A DNA stretch of 64,000 nucleotides from an uncultured SAR116 cluster alpha proteobacterium (lineage in GTDB: Bacteria; Pseudomonadota; Alphaproteobacteria; Puniceispirillales; Marisalimonadaceae): the NCBI GenBank assembly GCA_902618025.1, contig CACMYY010000001.1, positions 1 through 64,000 on the forward strand, in the 5' to 3' direction. The notes under the pieces are model-generated. The model was not told the DNA's origin. It ran no database searches and saw nothing but the letters and a program-made list of their open reading frames with translations. Shown piece after piece: positions 53,187 through 62,243 of the stretch; position 1 is the first letter of the stretch, and the number at the start of each line of letters is the position of its first letter. The position numbers were made by a program, and so were the translations under genes.

Positions 53187-56100
53187 TTGGATATATTGAA
53201 ATGGTTAGACGAATTAGGATTATCTCGTTATACAGATACTCTTTCTGAATTTCCTATTGAAGATATAATTGAATTTACGGATGACGATTTCAAAGAACTT
53301 GGCGTTCTTACACCTCATCGTAAAAAACTTCTTGTTGCAATAAAAAACCTTAAAATTACATCAGCATCTGAAAATAATTTATCATATAGAAATACAGAAA
53401 CAGCATCCAGTTTGTTTTCCAAATTTATTAGAGATCTTCCCCAAGTTATAGCCATACCCCTTCATGAATATGCAGAAGAGGATCATCCTGGCATGAAACT
53501 TTGGGCAGCATGTGATGCAGTTGAGTTGTTACTGAAATTTTTAGTGATTATAGGTGCTGCTGATAGAAGGCAACACGGTGAGCTAGATGATAAACTATTA
53601 AAAGAGCTTTGGGGTAAAATTGAGATGCCTACGCTTGGTGCTTGGTTGTCTATGGCTATATCTTTATCACAATCCAAAATCAAAAATGACCTAATTATGC
53701 CTGAGATAGACCAGTATGTAAATGCTACTTTAAAAACACTACTTTATGGACCAGACAATCCAGGAACAGCAGACACATCATTTTTAAAACTTCGCAACCG
53801 TCTTGCACACGGAGGGGGATTAACAAGAAAAGAGGCTGAGCGTTTAATATCCATCTGGAAAGACCCATTTGAAAAGACTATTGAAGCATTAGATTGGTTA
53901 AGAGATATTAAAATTATTGGTCTTGATAATAATGTTCCGATGGAATTAAAAGGGACATCAGATAATTTAATAGCTGCTGATAATTTAGATATATCCCAAT
54001 TTAAAGGTGATGGCGATGGAGTATGGCTTATAAAAGGTGGTAATACATTATCCTTATGGCCAATGGCATTATTTGGATATCCTTCAGTATCAAATGCGAA
54101 GGGTAATGTTGAAACAGGCGACATCAACTCAATCCAAATATATATTCGCAAAGACGTTGTGCAACTTCAATTTACACCACTTGGAGCAGAAGGCTTTAGT
54201 CACTCAGAAGCTGGCGTGTCTGCCGTTGAAGCTTTTAAGTCATTATTTAGTTTAAAACGTGCAAACCAGAAAGCATCTGAGAAGGCATTTAAAATACAAG
54301 ATTTTGGACGAGAGATCCAAAAAGATGCCAATCAAATGGTAGGACGCTTTGAAGAACAAGAGCATATAGAAAACAGCTTTAAAGATATAGAGCAGGGGAT
54401 AGTGTGGATTACAGGTCCTGCAGGCATAGGTAAATCATTTTTAGTGGCACGATTAGCACAACATCTTATTGATAATAATAAAGATAAAAACAAGATAATC
54501 CTTCCTTATAGATTTAAATCTGGAGACGACGCACGCTGTAGTCGAGATGCCTTTGCAACTTTTACTATTGAAAGACTAGTAGCTATGGGTGCGTTGATTG
54601 ACAATGCTAAGATAGAAGAAAAAGGGAAAGCTGAAGATCGACTAAAAGCCTGCCTCAATTATCTGAATAAAGATAAAAAAGTCATCTTTGTTCTAGATGG
54701 ATTAGACGAACTTCTTTCGAAAGATACGACCTTTGCTGAGGATATTCCTTTAGGATTAGACTCAACGCGTATTATTTGGGTTTGCTCTGGCCGTCCTGAA
54801 TCAGAACTTGAGAAAGTATTTAATAATCCTCGCGTAATAAATCCATATCCTAATGGTCTCCCAGCCATGCAAATCCAAGACATAAGAAGTATGTTGTTAG
54901 AACGTATTGGCTTGTTTAGAAACAAACTTCTTGCAGGAGATAAAGAAAAAGGTGATGAAGTCGTTAATCCATTTATTGATCTTGTTGCTAAGAGAGCTGA
55001 AGGACTACCACTCTTTGTAAATTATGTGACCCAAGATGTACAACAAGGTAATTATCCATTAGATGGGACAGCTAACTTACCCAAGGGTTTAACAGCTTAC
55101 CATGAGAAGTTAATAGAAGGATTAGAAGTAGGTGCCTTAAAAGAACTATTAACGCCCCTTGTAGCCACATTAGCAATGGCAAATGAGCCTCTGTCAGAAC
55201 AAGAAATAATAACGTTTTTAAGGCTAAGAGATAGAATACCAGACGGTGAGGCAGGAGATAAATTAGTAACAAAAGGTCTGGCTGCTATAGCAAGCATATT
55301 AAGGCGCGCTCCTGATCCTGAAGGAGAAGATGGTTATATGTTGCATCATCTATCACTAAGGGAACATATACTAACGACAGAGACAATGAGTTTTCCAGTA
55401 GAGCAGGCAAGGAAAGCCTTTGCGAAAGCAGCTATGAGCCCAGATGAAGAAGCGTCTATATCGAATTACTTATATAGAACAGGAATAGATCATCTTATTG
55501 ATGCTGGTAAATTAAAAACAGCGGGTGAATTTCTTATTGATTTTGATAGATTAGAAACAATGTTTGCACTAGGAAAAACAACCTCAGATATAAACGGTTA
55601 TTGGAATAAACTACCAATTAGTACAAATCAATTAGATGCAATCTATTTAAATCAATTTGTACCAATACCTATTTTATCATATGAAGAATTCGGAGATGGT
55701 AAAGACTGGTCTAATTTTGTTAAAAATGAAATCTATGATTCAGAAGATTCTAATTTTTTATCAAATTTAGAAGATTTTTGGTTATTAGAATCACAAAAAG
55801 TTTCTGCTGAAGAAGCGAATAAAGATTTATCTCACAATGAAATAGAATTACAAAGCGAATTTGATAATCTTCTAGATGATTCTGAAGATCTTACCGATTT
55901 TTTTGAAGAGAGTTCAACAAATAAAAATGAGGACTTCTTCTCTTATTGTCGTACTAAGGCCAAAGAATATATCGAAATAGAAGAGACAGGTTTAAGACTA
56001 TCATTGTACTATCAATTATCAGAATTTTTTTTACTAGCAAAATTAACACACTCAGGAGTTGAAATTTGCAAAAGAATTTGTAGGTCTTTGTTAGCTGAGT

Positions 56101-57308
56101 TAGGGCCTGAGAAACCTGAAACAATAATGGCACATGCCCGCCTTTCTGCATTTTATGCCCAGTGGGATGGACAAGATTTAGAAACTGAGATTAATGAACA
56201 CCATTTATTTTATAATAATAAAATTGGTACAATTTATTTAAAGGCAGGGGCATCTTTTATGGTACCATCGCCGTACTACGCCCCTGAAATTTTTAGATAC
56301 TGTTTAAAGTTAATATGCGATAAGGTTGGTTTGAAAAGCTCTTTACTATCAACTTTACTTTCCAGTCCTGCCCTAATACTGCCTGCTGTTGGGAAACTCA
56401 ATATCAAAGTTCAAAATAAAACGATAATGAATGTATCTGATCTTTTAAGGGAATTGTTTCATATTTCTACTAACGATAAGGGTAAAAACCATTTATCTAC
56501 TATTGAAATTAATCTGAATTTAGCTAATCGTTTATATTTTGAATTAAATATCAAAGAAGCATATTTAGTAGTTGAAGAGGTTTATAAGAATCTTTTTAAG
56601 TTATTTGGTTTAAACGACCATAGATCTATTAAAGCTCTTGAAATAAAAGGGAACATCGCATTTGAACTTGGAAATTTTCAAAGTGCTAAGGATATCTTTG
56701 AAATTTTAATAAAAAACACAGACAAAAAATATTTAAATCCATCACTTTTAAACGAATGGTCTACTAAATTAGCTATTATAGAATTTACTTTTAAAAATTT
56801 TGAAGAAGCAGAAAATTTATGTCAAAAAGGACTATTATATTTTGATGACGTCAAATCAAATTATTCTTATTCTATATCAGATGATAGAATTTTTATTTTG
56901 ATTAGGTCAATGTTAAGTGAAATTAAAAATACTTCAAACATATTAAATGCTTCAACAAAAGACATGGATGAAGATTTTAATAAAATTATAGATTTTTATT
57001 TGGAGAAGGGTCTTTATGAGAGTTGTTTGTTTTATTTATATGATCAAGAACCTAATAATAAAATTAATATTACAGAAATTCTAAAATTTATGCGAATACT
57101 AAAACTGTATAGAACACCTGGATTTTCCAATAATTTTAATTTTTTAATATCTAGAATGTCACCCCGACAAGAAAGAATTATACGAATGCGCTACAAGATA
57201 GGTACAAATACAACTCACAGTATTAAAGAATTAGCTACCCAATTTAATGAAAGTCATGAGCAAATAAAACTACAAATTATAGATGCATTAAATAAAATTA
57301 GATTATAA
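53187..57308 (+). CDS. SAM-HEPN-like-STAND NTPase-TPR-sigma4 protein
   Basis: A 1373-residue soluble protein starting with TTG. Residues 3-56 form a SAM domain (WLDELGLSRYTDTL). Residues 100-240 are helical and end with RNRLAHG (203-209), the RX4H motif of HEPN-type RNases. The STAND-type NTPase begins at about 384 with Walker A GPAGIGKS (410-417) and Walker B IFVLDGLDE (500-508), followed by a CSGRPES sensor-like stretch. Residues 930-1250 carry TPR-like helices. Residues 1324-1373 closely resemble sigma-70 region 4: RQERIIRMRYKIG, HSIKELATQF, ALNKIRL. The first 2.4 kb looks richer in GC than the rest. A signal-sensing conflict or regulatory protein is likely. Confidence 0.88.
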   Translation: MDILKWLDELGLSRYTDTLSEFPIEDIIEFTDDDFKELGVLTPHRKKLLVAIKNLKITSASENNLSYRNTETASSLFSKFIRDLPQVIAIPLHEYAEEDHPGMKLWAACDAVELLLKFLVIIGAADRRQHGELDDKLLKELWGKIEMPTLGAWLSMAISLSQSKIKNDLIMPEIDQYVNATLKTLLYGPDNPGTADTSFLKLRNRLAHGGGLTRKEAERLISIWKDPFEKTIEALDWLRDIKIIGLDNNVPMELKGTSDNLIAADNLDISQFKGDGDGVWLIKGGNTLSLWPMALFGYPSVSNAKGNVETGDINSIQIYIRKDVVQLQFTPLGAEGFSHSEAGVSAVEAFKSLFSLKRANQKASEKAFKIQDFGREIQKDANQMVGRFEEQEHIENSFKDIEQGIVWITGPAGIGKSFLVARLAQHLIDNNKDKNKIILPYRFKSGDDARCSRDAFATFTIERLVAMGALIDNAKIEEKGKAEDRLKACLNYLNKDKKVIFVLDGLDELLSKDTTFAEDIPLGLDSTRIIWVCSGRPESELEKVFNNPRVINPYPNGLPAMQIQDIRSMLLERIGLFRNKLLAGDKEKGDEVVNPFIDLVAKRAEGLPLFVNYVTQDVQQGNYPLDGTANLPKGLTAYHEKLIEGLEVGALKELLTPLVATLAMANEPLSEQEIITFLRLRDRIPDGEAGDKLVTKGLAAIASILRRAPDPEGEDGYMLHHLSLREHILTTETMSFPVEQARKAFAKAAMSPDEEASISNYLYRTGIDHLIDAGKLKTAGEFLIDFDRLETMFALGKTTSDINGYWNKLPISTNQLDAIYLNQFVPIPILSYEEFGDGKDWSNFVKNEIYDSEDSNFLSNLEDFWLLESQKVSAEEANKDLSHNEIELQSEFDNLLDDSEDLTDFFEESSTNKNEDFFSYCRTKAKEYIEIEETGLRLSLYYQLSEFFLLAKLTHSGVEICKRICRSLLAELGPEKPETIMAHARLSAFYAQWDGQDLETEINEHHLFYNNKIGTIYLKAGASFMVPSPYYAPEIFRYCLKLICDKVGLKSSLLSTLLSSPALILPAVGKLNIKVQNKTIMNVSDLLRELFHISTNDKGKNHLSTIEINLNLANRLYFELNIKEAYLVVEEVYKNLFKLFGLNDHRSIKALEIKGNIAFELGNFQSAKDIFEILIKNTDKKYLNPSLLNEWSTKLAIIEFTFKNFEEAENLCQKGLLYFDDVKSNYSYSISDDRIFILIRSMLSEIKNTSNILNASTKDMDEDFNKIIDFYLEKGLYESCLFYLYDQEPNNKINITEILKFMRILKLYRTPGFSNNFNFLISRMSPRQERIIRMRYKIGTNTTHSIKELATQFNESHEQIKLQIIDALNKIRL

Positions 57309-57449
57309 CGAAAAAAACATCTAGAAAAAAATATAATATTAGTATGTATTATTCAAACATCAAAAATAATTTTTAAAATTTTGATAAATCACATAGTTAA
57401 TCTTATCGAAAATAATTTCTTTTATCTAGTAGATTTCAATAAATACATA

Positions 57450-57674
57450 CTAACTTTCTTGTAAAAAAAATTCTTTCCATTTTTCAATACCACTTTCAAT
57501 TAAAATATGATTATGAACACGTATAGGTGATTCATCACTTAAAATATATTTTAGCAATTTATCAGCATCTTCAACTGAATTTAAATTTTCTGATGTGAAA
57601 TCATCTACTAAGTTATACATTTTATCCCAAAGTCCCTCTAAATTATCTTGTAAATTTATTAGTTTTTCATCCAT
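57450..57674 (-). CDS. small orphan acidic protein
   Basis: A 74-residue soluble helical protein (MDEKLINLQDNLEGLWDKM ... GIEKWKEFFLQES). GAAAATC precedes the start. Not recognised. It lies 45 bp after the P-loop kinase gene on the same strand and may be its partner. Confidence 0.55.
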   Translation of the reverse strand: MDEKLINLQDNLEGLWDKMYNLVDDFTSENLNSVEDADKLLKYILSDESPIRVHNHILIESGIEKWKEFFLQES

Positions 57675-57719
57675 TTGATTTTCCTTTTTTTTGTTATTCC
57701 TTTAAGACAAAAAGATTTT

Positions 57720-58118
57720 TTACCTTAATTTTACATCAAATCTATTGTTCATATCTTTAATTGTTGACGTTGGTACTTTATGAATTGATTTTCCGTTATG
57801 CCTGTTTTCTATAATCATAGATATAAACTTTATACCCATTTTATTAGCAAGATTTTGATATTCTTGGACTTCATCAATAGTTGTCATTGTATTGCTTACA
57901 ATTACAGATTTACCACTTTCTAATTCTTGTTTTACAGATTCATAACAATATTGATGAGCTTTTTTTAGTAATTTGTGATCAAACTTGTTGTTATTAAACT
58001 TTTCAAAATATTGATCAGCTTCATAAAAATTTAAATTTAATGATTTTGCGAATGATGTTTTTCCAGAGCCTGGTAAACCTCTTATTGCATAAAGTGTAAT
58101 TTCATCACTTTTAATCAT
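57720..58118 (-). CDS. PNK-like P-loop kinase (AAA_33 / N4BP2-type)
   Basis: A 132-residue P-loop protein. RGLPGSGKTSFAKSL is Walker A, EADQYF the acidic strand after it, and VIVSNTMTTIDEVQEY the segment where such kinases have DNT. The last third has HKVPTSTIKDMNNRF, conserved in N4BP2-like proteins. The family is related to the 5'-kinase of T4 Pnkp and phosphorylates nucleic acid ends or small molecules. It is 8 bp after the 1271-residue protein gene. Confidence 0.8.
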   Translation of the reverse strand: MIKSDEITLYAIRGLPGSGKTSFAKSLNLNFYEADQYFEKFNNNKFDHKLLKKAHQYCYESVKQELESGKSVIVSNTMTTIDEVQEYQNLANKMGIKFISMIIENRHNGKSIHKVPTSTIKDMNNRFDVKLR

Positions 58119-58126
58119 TTATAAAT

Positions 58127-61100
58127 TTATCCTAATATTTCTCTAATTTTACTTTTAGTTAGCAAATTTTTTTTAAAGTTCGATATAAACGCTTTTTTAA
58201 ATATATTTTGAAAAAATTTGTTTTCAATTTTACCAAATTTTTTAATTAAGTTAAAAAGCTCTTTTGAATATCCCAAGTATGATTTTTCATCTTTTTCATA
58301 TTTAGCAATTTCCATTAAGTCTGCGTATGACGTAAAAATTTGTATTTTACTACCGTCATCTATCTTGTTTTGAATATATTTTATGTTTTCAGTGTAGAGA
58401 TTTTTACTTACATCTAAACTAGTTATGTCAGATTTATTTGATTTAAACAAACTAAAGTAAATTTTGGCCAGGTAGTTCTTAGACATAATAATTCCAAAAA
58501 CATCATTTAATTCTTTATTGAGTTTTAACCAACTATTACAGCTTTCTAAAACTTTAATTGATATTGGTTCTTTTTCATAATACATTCTTGTAAGTGAACC
58601 ATATGATCTTGCCAAGCCTGGTTTGTCACTTAAAATTTCTTTTATTTCTATAGATTTTATAATTAGAGATTCAGTAGTTTTATCTTTTGGAAAGTTGTTG
58701 CCATATGATGTAAAAATTCTTGAGCTGACAGCTAAATAGTCATTATCTTTTTTATATTTTAGTTTGTTAATGCTTTTCAAAAGCATTTTTTTCCCAAGTT
58801 CTTTATTTTGGTTATAATATATTTCAATCAACGCTGAATAGTGATCAATGTCATAAAACAACCATTCTGGTAATTCTTTTTCCTTTTTTAAATCTTTTAT
58901 AAATTTTATTAATTTTGGATATTCTCTCGCATTATACAATGTTCGCATAGCAGGATAAATGAGTTTAGTTTTATAATCGTCAAGATCTAACCAGTTATCT
59001 AAAAGATTTGTAATACCTTCACTATCATTAAGCCCAGAATGAAATACTTTTTCAAATTGAATAAAATATTTTTCTACAGTTATATCATTTAAAAGTTTAT
59101 TGTAATTAGCGCCATTATAAATTTTTAGGTAATTTTGGCATTTATTTGCTATTATATTAGCTCTTTCAAACTGATTTAATACACATAAATTTCCAATTAA
59201 ATCCAACCCAGAATAGAATATTTGTTCAATATGATTATAGCCACTTTTTTCAAATAGATTAAAGATCCGTTCGCTCTCAAGTGCAAAATCACTTTGAGAG
59301 TTTTTTAATGCTGATGCTGCAGTAAAGCAACATGTCCTTTGTGTTAAAGGAATATTTTCTAAATCATTATTTAATAAAAATATATTTATTAAAGCATTTA
59401 GAGTTGCTCTATTTCTAAACTTAATTTTATTATTTGGGTTTGGTAAGCTCTCAAAAATACCTGTTTTAAAGCTAATTTCCTCTATTTTTTTAGCTGTTTC
59501 AATTAAATTTAACCCTGTAGCATTAGAGAGAACTTTTAGCTCAAATTGATACCCTAGGCAAGAAGCTATCATTAAAAATGTTTTATATTCATCATTACTT
59601 TTTAAGTTTTCATTAATAGTTACTTCTAATGAATTGACTTGACTTTTTAGGACATTTTCGTCTAGATCTTCATTATTAGATAGATACCATGTTTTATCAA
59701 AGTAAATTAATTTATTTAGTTTTAGGTTCTCAAAAGTTATCTCAATATCGTCCAATGTTGTTTGATCATCTGTTTTATCTAGGTATTTAATGATTTTTTC
59801 AGCAAGATCATGGCTAGCATCAAGTTGAATTTTAGTGTAGTCAATTAATTGATCATTTTTTAGATTTTCAAGTTCAACTTTAGTTTCAATATTGAGATAA
59901 ATTGGTAATTTGTTTCCAATTAAAACAAAGCTTATTTCTTGATTTGTATTATAATCCTTAAGTTGATCTAACCATTTAGAGCTTTCATTATCTAAATAAT
60001 TTAATCCGGTAATAAGAACACAAGTATTTTCTTGATTTTTTATTTTTTCAAAAAACTCAAGACTAGCAGCTTCAAAAACGTTGCTTAGAGGTGTCTCTTG
60101 GTTGGATTGTGAGACAGCCATATTTAATAGGTTACTGAAAGGGATAAAATTTGTTATCGTTTCTATTGTACTTTCAATGGTCTCATTAGAAGCATTATTA
60201 ATTTGTTTATTTAATAATTGATTAACTAAATCAAAAGAAGAATTCTCGTTATTACATTCAATTTCTAAAAATGAAAATTTGTTAATATACTTTTGTTTTA
60301 AGTATATTTTTGCACTTGTTTCATCAATAGTTTTTAAAAAAGTGAAGCTGAGTTTTGATTTGTTATTTTTCCCTAATGTAAAATTTTGATTTATAAAAGG
60401 ATGTGTCCAATTTTCAGATGTTTTACTTTCTATAATTGATGTGTTTTGTATTTTTTTTTGTCTAAATAAAAATGCTAACAAGACGTTTCCAAAAAGAAAG
60501 GTGGATGTTAAATTGATATATTGAAAATTTAATGTTGTTATGCTCATAAAAAATATTACGACTAAAAAAATTGCAACATAACTAAATATATTAAACTTTG
60601 ATTTGTCTAATGCTTTGCCAAATATATAAAAGTTTAAAACAAACAAAATTGAAGGTATTACCAAACTATATAAGTCTGAGATTGATCCTTCATAAATAAT
60701 GAATGAGGTTAACATCCATGATACAATACTTAATGAAATTACTACTGAAATTATCCCAGAGTTATTAAAAATTAATTGAAAAAAATTGGATGATTTAAAC
60801 TTTAGCTTTAATGAATGTATTATTATAAATGGGAAATACAAATATACTACAGAAACTAAGAAAACATACCAAAAACTTAATATGGCTAGAGTTTCAGGAT
60901 TAGGCACTGTAATAAATGTATTTATAGCTGGCAAAACAATAAAAGGCACTATTCTTGAAACAACAAAGCTTAGAGATAATATAGATACAAACTCCAAATT
61001 TCTATTTGGATTGTAATTTGTTTTTTTCCTATAAATAAAAATTCCTATTACTAAAGATAACAAAAATAATGCAGAGTTTATTAAAATAATTGGGTTTAAC

Positions 61101-61942
61101 AAGTTTGATCTATCTCTAGAAAAGCCCATGTTTCTATATATTTTAAGAGGCTTATCAAAGTCAGGTTTATAATATGAACCTTTAATTACGTAAAAAGCAT
61201 CTCCCAAAAATGATTTATTTTTTTCAATAGTTACGATAAGCAGATCGTTTGTATCAAAAGATTTAAATAAAGCCTCTACATGAATTTTTTTATAGTTACC
61301 TGATTTAAAAATATTAATTTCGGCAGTGTTTAAATTACTTTTTATAAATGCATTATTAACCTCCTTTTGATTATGAACAAAAAATTGAGGATTTTGATTG
61401 AATAAATACAATGCCTCATTTTCTAGTGCATAATTAAGAGGTTGAGATGTAAATACTACATCTAATTGTTTTCTCTCTTTTTCTTCTAACGTTTTTATTA
61501 AACTTTCTACACCCCTATTTGAAGAAATAACTTGATGATCGTCAAAAAGTTCGAAGGTTCCAAAAGCGTTGGCATCTGTTAGGAAATTATTATTAAAGAA
61601 TCTAGCTAACGGAAAAATGCCATATAAAGTATCATAAGAAATATCTAGTTGTTGTAATATATCTTGTTTTAAACCGCTCAATTTTATTTTAATATCTTCT
61701 GGAAGGTTATGACTTTTTATTTTATCTTCTAAATTTTCAATCTTATTAAAAGCCTTAAGAAAAAGTTCATAGTTTCCTTTTTCTTCGAGACCTATCCAAT
61801 AATAAGATTCAATTGTGTTTAATTCATTTTCATACTTTGTTATTTTTTCATCAGAAATTGCTACATTTGAAAAAATGCAAAATAAGAGTAAATGTATAGG
61901 AATTGAAATGAATTTGAGTTTAAAATCTGATAATTTCATCAA
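58127..61942 (-). CDS. membrane protein with degenerate STAND/AAA-like domain and TPR-type helices
   Basis: A 1271-residue protein. A signal peptide or anchor (residues 11-30) is followed by about 250 extracytoplasmic residues and a block of seven or eight membrane helices from about 285 to 500. The cytoplasmic part has CVLITGLNYLDNESSKWLDQ, which looks like the Walker B strand and following helix of AAA_16-type ATPases (CVLITG... with Asp missing from the usual LEDLHW place). I see no Walker A. The last 450 residues are helical repeats of TPR type. It resembles transcription or cyclase regulators of the MalT kind, but without output domain. Unknown signal. Confidence 0.7.
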   Translation of the reverse strand: MMKLSDFKLKFISIPIHLLLFCIFSNVAISDEKITKYENELNTIESYYWIGLEEKGNYELFLKAFNKIENLEDKIKSHNLPEDIKIKLSGLKQDILQQLDISYDTLYGIFPLARFFNNNFLTDANAFGTFELFDDHQVISSNRGVESLIKTLEEKERKQLDVVFTSQPLNYALENEALYLFNQNPQFFVHNQKEVNNAFIKSNLNTAEINIFKSGNYKKIHVEALFKSFDTNDLLIVTIEKNKSFLGDAFYVIKGSYYKPDFDKPLKIYRNMGFSRDRSNLLNPIILINSALFLLSLVIGIFIYRKKTNYNPNRNLEFVSILSLSFVVSRIVPFIVLPAINTFITVPNPETLAILSFWYVFLVSVVYLYFPFIIIHSLKLKFKSSNFFQLIFNNSGIISVVISLSIVSWMLTSFIIYEGSISDLYSLVIPSILFVLNFYIFGKALDKSKFNIFSYVAIFLVVIFFMSITTLNFQYINLTSTFLFGNVLLAFLFRQKKIQNTSIIESKTSENWTHPFINQNFTLGKNNKSKLSFTFLKTIDETSAKIYLKQKYINKFSFLEIECNNENSSFDLVNQLLNKQINNASNETIESTIETITNFIPFSNLLNMAVSQSNQETPLSNVFEAASLEFFEKIKNQENTCVLITGLNYLDNESSKWLDQLKDYNTNQEISFVLIGNKLPIYLNIETKVELENLKNDQLIDYTKIQLDASHDLAEKIIKYLDKTDDQTTLDDIEITFENLKLNKLIYFDKTWYLSNNEDLDENVLKSQVNSLEVTINENLKSNDEYKTFLMIASCLGYQFELKVLSNATGLNLIETAKKIEEISFKTGIFESLPNPNNKIKFRNRATLNALINIFLLNNDLENIPLTQRTCCFTAASALKNSQSDFALESERIFNLFEKSGYNHIEQIFYSGLDLIGNLCVLNQFERANIIANKCQNYLKIYNGANYNKLLNDITVEKYFIQFEKVFHSGLNDSEGITNLLDNWLDLDDYKTKLIYPAMRTLYNAREYPKLIKFIKDLKKEKELPEWLFYDIDHYSALIEIYYNQNKELGKKMLLKSINKLKYKKDNDYLAVSSRIFTSYGNNFPKDKTTESLIIKSIEIKEILSDKPGLARSYGSLTRMYYEKEPISIKVLESCNSWLKLNKELNDVFGIIMSKNYLAKIYFSLFKSNKSDITSLDVSKNLYTENIKYIQNKIDDGSKIQIFTSYADLMEIAKYEKDEKSYLGYSKELFNLIKKFGKIENKFFQNIFKKAFISNFKKNLLTKSKIREILG

Positions 61943-61992
61943 ATTTTTTCCATTCTTTATTTAAAAATTTAAAATGGCATAATTTTTAAATT

Positions 61993-62232
61993 TTATAAAT
62001 TTAAAAGTTTTAAAAGTTCGAATTTTTTATCAAGTTTTTCTTCAAAATCAATATCTTCATCAATTGCTTTAGTTTCATGTTCATAACAACTAAAACAAAG
62101 TTCAATTTTTCTGCCTTTTTTTGATTTAAAAACTTTTATTGGAATTGTTTCAAAGTTGAAATCTGGATGCGGGTTTTTTGTTCTCTTACACCACATGCAT
62201 CTTGCATCATTTTTATTATAGATAAAGGACAC
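61993..62232 (-). CDS. small zinc-ribbon protein
   Basis: A 79-residue protein. CMWCKRTKNPH and LCFSCYEHE hold two CxxC pairs about 35 residues apart, a likely zinc site of the kind seen in HNH-like or zinc-ribbon proteins, though no HNH catalytic residues can be made out. The rest is acidic helix. It is 11 bp after the sodium-channel gene on the same strand and may be translated with it. Confidence 0.65.
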   Translation of the reverse strand: MSFIYNKNDARCMWCKRTKNPHPDFNFETIPIKVFKSKKGRKIELCFSCYEHETKAIDEDIDFEEKLDKKFELLKLLNL

Positions 62233-62243
62233 TAATATCTCAT

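Noticed and set aside
57720-58118. P-loop kinase as zeta-type toxin with 57450-57674 as antitoxin
   Set aside because: The kinase motifs (HKVP, EADQYF) fit N4BP2/PNK-like proteins better than zeta toxins, and the small protein follows rather than precedes it; no toxin signature is visible.
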